Assembly: GCF_000219605.1 (NCBI RefSeq)
Contig: NC_015740.1
Location: 3,906,001 to 3,970,000 of the forward strand
Origin: Stutzerimonas stutzeri
GTDB lineage: Bacteria > Pseudomonadota > Gammaproteobacteria > Pseudomonadales > Pseudomonadaceae
DNA: 64,000 nt
Direction of reading: 5' to 3'
In this document: piece by piece, positions 58,148 through 64,000 of the stretch
Layout of the letters: each line of letters begins with the position of its first letter
Numbering within the stretch: position 1 is the first letter of the stretch
Made by a program: the position numbers and the translations under genes
Notes under the pieces: model-generated
Seen by the model: the letters and a program-made list of their open reading frames with translations, nothing else
Databases searched by the model: none
Told to the model about the DNA's origin: nothing

Positions 58148-59719
58148 ATGAACACTGCCCTGCACCGATTATTGCTGCTGCTCCTGCTCGCCCTGCCCTG
58201 GGCGGCACAGGCCGGAGACGCGGCCGACTACGCCAAGGCCAGCCCGGCCAAACAGGCCAAGCTGCTGGAAAGCTGGGCCGCCGTGCCCGCGCCTGAGCGC
58301 CTGCCGTTGATCGAAGCGCTGCGCGCCAGCCGCGTGGTGATCGACCAGAACAAGACGCCCTTCATCGAGGAAAACGGAGCCTACCGTGCCCTCGAAGGTG
58401 ATGCCGAGCCGGTCGGCACGCCGAAGAAGCTGCGCCTGAACAACCGCCTGCGCGGCCTGCTCAACACCGCCCTGGCGAGCCACCAGCTGTTCGCCGAAGA
58501 CCCCGCGCAGCGCCTCGCCGCGGCCAAGCGCCTGCAGCGCAGCGGCCAACCGGAACAGCTCGAGCTGCTTCAGCAGCGCCTGGACGCCGAGGACGATGCC
58601 GCCGTCAGCGAAGCGCTGACCCTGGCGCTGGCCAACCTGCAGCTGACCGCGAATGATCCGGCAGTACGCCTCGCCGCGGTGCGCCTGCTCGGCGAAACCG
58701 GCGCGCCCATGGCCCGGGTGCGCCTGGAGAACCTGCTGGCCGACGAGGCGGAAACCGACGCCAACGTGCGCAAGGCCGCCGAGACCAGCCTGGCGCAGGT
58801 CAAGCGCAAGCTCCTGATCGGCGAGCTGCTCGGCCAGGCTTTCAGCGGCCTGTCGCTGGGCTCGATCCTGCTGCTCGCCGCCCTCGGCCTGGCGATCACC
58901 TTCGGCCTGCTCGGGGTGATCAACATGGCCCACGGCGAGATGCTCATGCTCGGGGCCTACACCACCTACATGGTGCAAGTGCTGATGGCGCGGCTCACCC
59001 CGGAAGCCCTCGCCTTCTACCCGCTGGTGGCGTTGCCGGTGGCCTTCTTCGTCACCGCCGCGATCGGCATGGCACTGGAACGCACGGTGATCCGCCATCT
59101 CTACGGCCGCCCGCTGGAAACCCTGCTGGCGACCTGGGGCATCAGCCTGATCCTGATCCAGCTGGTGCGGGTGCTGTTCGGCGCGCAGAACGTCGAGGTC
59201 GCCAATCCGGCCTGGCTGTCCGGTGGCCTGCAGGTGCTGCCGAACCTGGTGCTGCCGTACAACCGCATGGTGATCATCGGCTTCGCGCTGTTCGTGGTGC
59301 TTCTGACCTGGCTCTTGCTGAACAAGACGCGCCTGGGCCTGAACGTGCGCGCGGTCACGCAGAACCGCAACATGGCCGCCTGCTGCGGGGTGCCCACCGG
59401 GCGCATCGACATGATGGCGTTCGGGCTGGGTTCCGGCATCGCCGGGCTCGGCGGCGTGGCCCTGAGCCAGATCGGCAACGTCGGCCCGGACCTCGGCCAG
59501 AGCTACATCATCGATTCCTTCCTGGTGGTGGTGCTCGGCGGTGTCGGTCAGCTGGCCGGCAGCATCTTCGCCGCCTTCGGCCTCGGCATCGCCAACAAGA
59601 TCCTCGAACCGCAGATCGGCGCCGTGCTGGGCAAGATCCTCATCCTCGCGCTGATCATCCTCTTCATCCAGAAGCGTCCTCAGGGGCTCTTCGCTCTCAA
59701 GGGGAGGGTCATCGATTGA
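58148..59719 (+). CDS. urtB: Urea ABC transporter, permease UrtB
   Basis: A protein of 523 residues. A signal-like first helix (LLLLLLLALPWAAQAGD) is followed by a long helical, HEAT-like extracytoplasmic region (about 22-225) and then eight or so membrane helices of the LivH type, with LGLAITFGLLGVINMAHGEM and AVTQNRNMAACCGVPTGRID. The long N-terminal domain is typical of UrtB. It overlaps urtC by four bases. Confidence 0.94.
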   Translation: MNTALHRLLLLLLLALPWAAQAGDAADYAKASPAKQAKLLESWAAVPAPERLPLIEALRASRVVIDQNKTPFIEENGAYRALEGDAEPVGTPKKLRLNNRLRGLLNTALASHQLFAEDPAQRLAAAKRLQRSGQPEQLELLQQRLDAEDDAAVSEALTLALANLQLTANDPAVRLAAVRLLGETGAPMARVRLENLLADEAETDANVRKAAETSLAQVKRKLLIGELLGQAFSGLSLGSILLLAALGLAITFGLLGVINMAHGEMLMLGAYTTYMVQVLMARLTPEALAFYPLVALPVAFFVTAAIGMALERTVIRHLYGRPLETLLATWGISLILIQLVRVLFGAQNVEVANPAWLSGGLQVLPNLVLPYNRMVIIGFALFVVLLTWLLLNKTRLGLNVRAVTQNRNMAACCGVPTGRIDMMAFGLGSGIAGLGGVALSQIGNVGPDLGQSYIIDSFLVVVLGGVGQLAGSIFAAFGLGIANKILEPQIGAVLGKILILALIILFIQKRPQGLFALKGRVID

Positions 59720-60791
59720 ACCAGCCACTTACCCTCACCGCCGCGCAGAAAGCCGGGCCGAAAGCCACGGTCATCGCCCTCGGCCTGGCGCTCGCCGTCC
59801 TCGTCGCCATGCCGCTGCTGCACCTGCTGCCGGCCGAGCATGCCCTGCACGTTTCGGCCTACACCCTGACCCTGGTGGGCAAGATCCTCTGCTACGCCAT
59901 CGTCGCCCTGGCGCTGGATCTGGTCTGGGGTTACGCGGGGCTCTTGTCACTCGGCCACGGCCTGTTCTTCGCCCTCGGTGGCTACGCCATGGGCATGTAC
60001 CTGATGCGCCAGAGCGCCGGTGACGGCCTGCCGGCATTCATGAGCTTCCTCGCCTGGAACGAGCTGCCCTGGTACTGGTATGGCACCTCGAGCTTCCTCT
60101 GGGCCATGTGCCTGGTGGTGCTGGTGCCCGGCGTGCTGGCCTTCGTCTTCGGCTTCTTCGCCTTCCGCTCGCGGATCAAGGGCGTGTACTTCTCGATCAT
60201 GACCCAGGCGCTGACCTTCGCCGGCATGCTCCTGTTCTTCCGCAACGAGACCGGCTTCGGCGGCAACAACGGCTTCACCGATTTCAAGACCATCCTCGGT
60301 TTCTCGATCTCGGCGCCGGCGACCCGCGCCACGCTGTTTCTCGCCACCGTGGCGCTCCTGGCCGGCAGCCTGTACCTGGGCTTCCGCCTGGCGCGCAGCA
60401 AGTTCGGCCGGGTGCTCACCGCCCTGCGCGATGCCGAGAACCGGCTGATGTTCTGCGGCTACGATCCGCGCGGCTACAAGCTGTTCATCTGGACGCTGTC
60501 GGCGGTGCTCTGCGGCCTGGCCGGCGCGCTCTATGTGCCGCAGGTGGGGATCATCAACCCCAGCGAGATGGCGCCGACGCAATCCATCGAGGCCGCCGTC
60601 TGGGTCGCCCTCGGCGGACGCGGCACGCTGATCGGCCCGCTGCTCGGCGCCGGCCTCGTCAACGGCATGAAGAGCTGGTTCACCGTGGCGTTCCCCGAAT
60701 ACTGGCTGTTCGCCCTCGGTGCGCTGTTCATCGTCGTTACCCTGTACCTGCCCAAGGGCGTCATCGGCCTCATCAAGCGGAGGGGCGAAGA

Positions 60792-60795
<4 letters not shown>
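59716..60795 (+). CDS. urtC: Urea ABC transporter, permease UrtC
   Basis: A LivM-type inner-membrane permease of 359 residues. LDLVWGYAGLLSLGHGLFFA and LGGYAMGMYLMRQ are the conserved opening, RDAENRLMFCGYDPRGYKLF is the EAA-type loop contacting the ATPase, and AVWVALGGRGTLIGPLLGAG follows. A TTG start overlapping the urtB stop is used (59716). Its own stop overlaps the urtD start. Confidence 0.94.
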
Positions 60796-61643
<848 letters not shown>

Positions 61644-61650
61644 GCAAACA

Positions 61651-61748
61651 GGTGGATGGCTTCGGCCATCCACCCTACGCCCGTCGAATCGTAGGGTGGA
61701 TAACGCCGCAGGCTTATCCACCGAAAGCGGCGCAGCTTTTTCCACGCG
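61651..61748. repeat. Palindromic repeat cluster in the urtD-urtE gap
   Basis: GGTGGATGG-CTTCGG-CCATCCACC with CTACG (61651-61679), then CGTAGGGTGGATAA ... TTATCCACC (61690-61722), then a partial unit GAAAGCGGCGCAGCTTTTTC with CACG (61723-61747). The first two face each other tail to tail, as in the eutB-eutC gap. They fill almost all of the 130 bases between urtD and urtE. Confidence 0.85.
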
Positions 61749-61773
61749 TCACGAAAGAAACAAGGACATCGAC

Positions 61774-62472
61774 ATGCTGCAAGTCCAGCAACTGCACCAG
61801 TACTACGGCGGCAGCCATATCCTGCGCGGCCTCTCGTTCGAGGCGAAGGTCGGCGAAGTCACCTGCCTGCTCGGACGCAACGGCGTCGGCAAGACCACCC
61901 TGCTCAAGTGCCTGATGGGCCTGATCCCGGCCAAGGAAGGCGCGGTGAACTGGGAGGGCAAGCCGATCACCGGCTTCAAGCCGCACCAGCGCGTGCACGC
62001 CGGCATCGCCTATGTGCCGCAGGGGCGCGAGATCTTCGGCCGCCTGACCGTCGAGGAAAACCTGCTGATGGGCCTGTCCCGTTTCAGCGCCAGGGAAGCC
62101 AAGGAAGTACCCCAGTTCATCTACGAGCTGTTCCCGGTTTTGCAGGAAATGAAGCACCGCCGCGGCGGCGACCTCTCCGGCGGCCAGCAACAGCAGCTCG
62201 CCATCGGCCGAGCGCTGGCGAGCAAGCCGCGCCTGTTGATCCTCGATGAACCCACCGAAGGCATCCAGCCCTCGGTGATCAAGGAGATCGGCGCGGTGAT
62301 CAAGAAGCTCGCGGCCCGCGGCGACATGGCGATCCTCCTGGTGGAGCAGTTCTACGACTTCGCCGCCGAACTGGCCGACCAGTACCTGGTGATGAGCCGC
62401 GGCGAGATCATCCAGCAGGGCCGCGGCGAAAACATGGCCGCCGAGGGTGTGCAACGCCTGGTGGCGATCTAG
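61774..62472 (+). CDS. urtE: Urea ABC transporter, ATPase UrtE
   Basis: An ATPase of 232 residues of the LivF type. Walker A is GRNGVGKTTLLKCLMG, the signature is DLSGGQQQQLAIGRALASKP, Walker B is LLILDEPTEGIQPS, and the H-loop position has EQF rather than a histidine, as in LivF relatives. The start at 61774 has CAAGGACATCGAC upstream. Unlike urtB-C-D it is not overlapped with its neighbour but separated by repeats. Confidence 0.95.
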   Translation: MLQVQQLHQYYGGSHILRGLSFEAKVGEVTCLLGRNGVGKTTLLKCLMGLIPAKEGAVNWEGKPITGFKPHQRVHAGIAYVPQGREIFGRLTVEENLLMGLSRFSAREAKEVPQFIYELFPVLQEMKHRRGGDLSGGQQQQLAIGRALASKPRLLILDEPTEGIQPSVIKEIGAVIKKLAARGDMAILLVEQFYDFAAELADQYLVMSRGEIIQQGRGENMAAEGVQRLVAI

Positions 62473-62509
62473 CCTTGCTGCAGCGCCCCCACGGGGGCGC
62501 CTGATCGGT

Positions 62510-62546
62510 GTCAATGTCCGGCTCTCCCGCCGGGCCGATGATTGAC
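62510..62546 (+). repeat. Leader inverted repeat before the fused ATPase gene
   Basis: GTCAAT ... ATTGAC with an inner CCGGC / GCCGG and the loop TCTCCC, ending 29 bases before the ATG. A second GC hairpin, GCGCCCC/GGGGCGC, lies at 62483-62500 after urtE and may end the urt transcript, although no T run follows. Confidence 0.45.
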
Positions 62547-62575
62547 AGCGTTGGCGCCAGCAGGGGGTGCACGGC

Positions 62576-64000
62576 ATGCACGATGCGTTCGACTCTTCCG
62601 CCCCGGCCGAACATGCCAGGCCGCTGATCTGGCTGTCCTGGCTGTTGGGCGCGGCCATGCTCGGCGTGCTGGTGGTCGGCGTCCTGCAGCTGGCCGACGC
62701 CAGCCACTTCGCCCTGGTTCTCAGCCAGGCCGAGCCGGCCTGGCTGCTGGTCGCCATCGCGCTGCAGGGGTTGACTTACGTCGTCCAGGGTCAGCTGTAT
62801 CGCCAGGTACTGACGGCCGCGGGCACGTCGCTGCCGTTGTGGGACGCCACCAAGCTCAGCCTGACCAAGCTGTTCATCGACCAGGCCCTGCCTTCCTCCG
62901 GATTCAGCGGCGCGGTGGCGGTGGTCGCCCTGCTGCAGCGTCGCGGCATCGCTGTGTCTCAGGTTTCCAGCTGCTTCATCGTCAGCGTGTCGGCCTATTT
63001 CGTGGCCTACCTGCTGGCGCTCGGCGCCGCCCTCTTCATCGCGATCGACAGCGGCCATGGCAGTCTCGCCGTGATCGCCACCAGCGCAGCCTTCATGCTG
63101 TTCTGCGGCCTCATGGCGATCGCCGCACCGCTGATCGCCGGGCTGCCGCAGGGCGCCCTGGCCAGGCGCCTGCAACACGTGCGCTGGATGCAGCGCCTGC
63201 TGGCGATGGTGTTCGCGGCCGAGCCCCGGCTCACGCGCAATCCGCGCCTGCTGAGCTGGGCTAGCGGCTATTCCCTGCTGATCGTCCTGCTTGACGCCCT
63301 GACCCTCTGGGCGCTGCTTCACGCGGTCGGCCACGCGGCGCCCTTCGCCGGCATCTTCGCCAGCTTCATGCTGGCCAGCGTGTTGCGCAGTGTCGGCATC
63401 GTGCCGGGTGGGCTGGGTGCGTTCGAGGCCGCCGCGGTGGCGACCCTCAGCTGGGCCGGCGTGCCGCTGGCGGCCGGCCTGTCGGCAACGCTGCTGTTTC
63501 GCGTATTGAGCTTCTGGCTGCCGATGCTGCCCGGCTTCTGGCTCTCCCGGGACGCCTTGCGGGCCGGCGCCGCAGACCACCACGAGACTGTCACGCCGGA
63601 CTACTGGAGCCAGCCGCTGGATGAGCTCTACGCCAGCCTGAAGAGCGGGCCGAACGGGCTCGCCAGCGACGCTGCCGCCGCGCGACAGCCGTCGGTCAGG
63701 CGTACGTACCGGCCGAACCTGGCGCGGCAGGTCGGCGCCTCGCTGCTGCGCCAGCTGTCCAGCCCGCTGGTGCTGATCCTGTTGATCGGCGCGCTGGTGG
63801 CGCTGATCGCCCATGACTGGCTGGATGCCCTGATCGTGCTGGCCATCGTCATCGCCAGCGCGCTGGTCGGCAGCCTGCACGAGGTCCGCTCCAACCGCGC
63901 GATTGCGCGCCTGCGTGAACAGGTGGCCAGCCGCGCCGATGTCTGGCGCGACGGGCGCCTGCAGAGCCTGGCCGCGGATGAAGTGGTGCCCGGCGATATC
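62576..64000 (+). CDS. Flippase-like (LPG synthase TM-type) domain fused to cation P-type ATPase, 3' end outside window
   Basis: One uninterrupted frame of 475 codons runs from an ATG (GGGGGTG upstream) to the window edge. Residues about 17-330 are multi-spanning and carry RSVGIVPGGLGAFEAAAVAT (269-288), the signature of the UPF0104/lysylphosphatidylglycerol-synthase membrane domain. Residues about 342-475 begin YWSQPLDELYASLKSGPNGL, a cation-ATPase N-terminal domain, then the M1-M2 pair (PLVLILLIGALVALIAHDWL onwards) and the actuator start ending LAADEVVPGDI, as in MgtA/SERCA-type P-type ATPases. The catalytic DKTGT lies beyond the window. Ion and lipid substrates are unknown. Confidence 0.85.
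   Translation, partial: MHDAFDSSAPAEHARPLIWLSWLLGAAMLGVLVVGVLQLADASHFALVLSQAEPAWLLVAIALQGLTYVVQGQLYRQVLTAAGTSLPLWDATKLSLTKLFIDQALPSSGFSGAVAVVALLQRRGIAVSQVSSCFIVSVSAYFVAYLLALGAALFIAIDSGHGSLAVIATSAAFMLFCGLMAIAAPLIAGLPQGALARRLQHVRWMQRLLAMVFAAEPRLTRNPRLLSWASGYSLLIVLLDALTLWALLHAVGHAAPFAGIFASFMLASVLRSVGIVPGGLGAFEAAAVATLSWAGVPLAAGLSATLLFRVLSFWLPMLPGFWLSRDALRAGAADHHETVTPDYWSQPLDELYASLKSGPNGLASDAAAARQPSVRRTYRPNLARQVGASLLRQLSSPLVLILLIGALVALIAHDWLDALIVLAIVIASALVGSLHEVRSNRAIARLREQVASRADVWRDGRLQSLAADEVVPGDI

Overview
The window comes from a GC-rich gammaproteobacterium of the Pseudomonas stutzeri (Stutzerimonas) type. The main evidence is the pseudomonad gene order rnr - tRNA-Leu - purA - hisZ - hflC - hflK - hflX - hfq - miaA - mutL - amiB - tsaE - nnr - queG, and the presence of a desferrioxamine-type siderophore operon, a siderophore class known from P. 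stutzeri. The assignment rests on gene content and order; no database comparison was possible. Most of the window is ordinary chromosome without phage, insertion sequences or CRISPR.

Layout. 1-14 kb: RNase R start, two identical tRNA-Leu(CAG) genes, then a long minus-strand housekeeping block (purine synthesis, HisZ, HflKC/HflX/Hfq, MiaA, MutL, amidase, TsaE, Nnr). 14-19.3 kb: queG, a second FtsH-type protease, a YceK-like lipoprotein, ubiX and mpl. 19.5-25 kb: ethanolamine/acetaldehyde catabolism (exaC, eat, eutB, eutC), with a sigma-54 promoter before eat. 25-28.8 kb: PhoD phosphatase, a RidA-family protein, MtfA peptidase, pyrophosphatase. 28.8-34.5 kb: c-di-GMP signalling (a diguanylate cyclase, a broken PAS gene, and a solute-binding lipoprotein coupled to a GGDEF-EAL protein). 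34.5-42.4 kb: a FecI-like sigma factor, a Fur box, and a tightly overlapping operon for hydroxamate siderophore synthesis, export and iron reduction. 42.5-45.6 kb: xseB-ispA-dxs. 45.8-56.4 kb: mixed single genes (NYN protein, YciC-like, VOC, SDR, solute-binding protein, HrpB, lipoproteins, a CDF metal exporter, Lrp, globin, DUF2788, RluE). 56.5-62.5 kb: urtABCDE urea ABC transporter with a sigma-54 promoter and a likely NtrC site. 62.6-64 kb: a large open frame running off the window, in which a flippase-like membrane domain is fused to a cation P-type ATPase.

How the parts work together. Ethanolamine enters through Eat, is cleaved by EutBC to acetaldehyde and ammonia, and ExaC oxidises the acetaldehyde; urea import by Urt is the second nitrogen-scavenging system, and both show sigma-54 promoters. 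In the siderophore operon, lysine is decarboxylated (DesA), N-hydroxylated (DesB), acylated (DesC) and oligomerised (DesD); an MFS protein probably exports the product and an FhuF-like protein probably releases the iron. No TonB receptor or FecR is present here.

A family of short palindromic repeats (core CGTAGGGTGGA / TCCACCCTACG) is scattered through the window, several times inside operons. The observations most worth following are the flippase/P-type ATPase fusion, the complete siderophore operon beside an orphan iron-type sigma factor, the sigma-54-driven ethanolamine genes lacking their usual local activator, and the repeat family.
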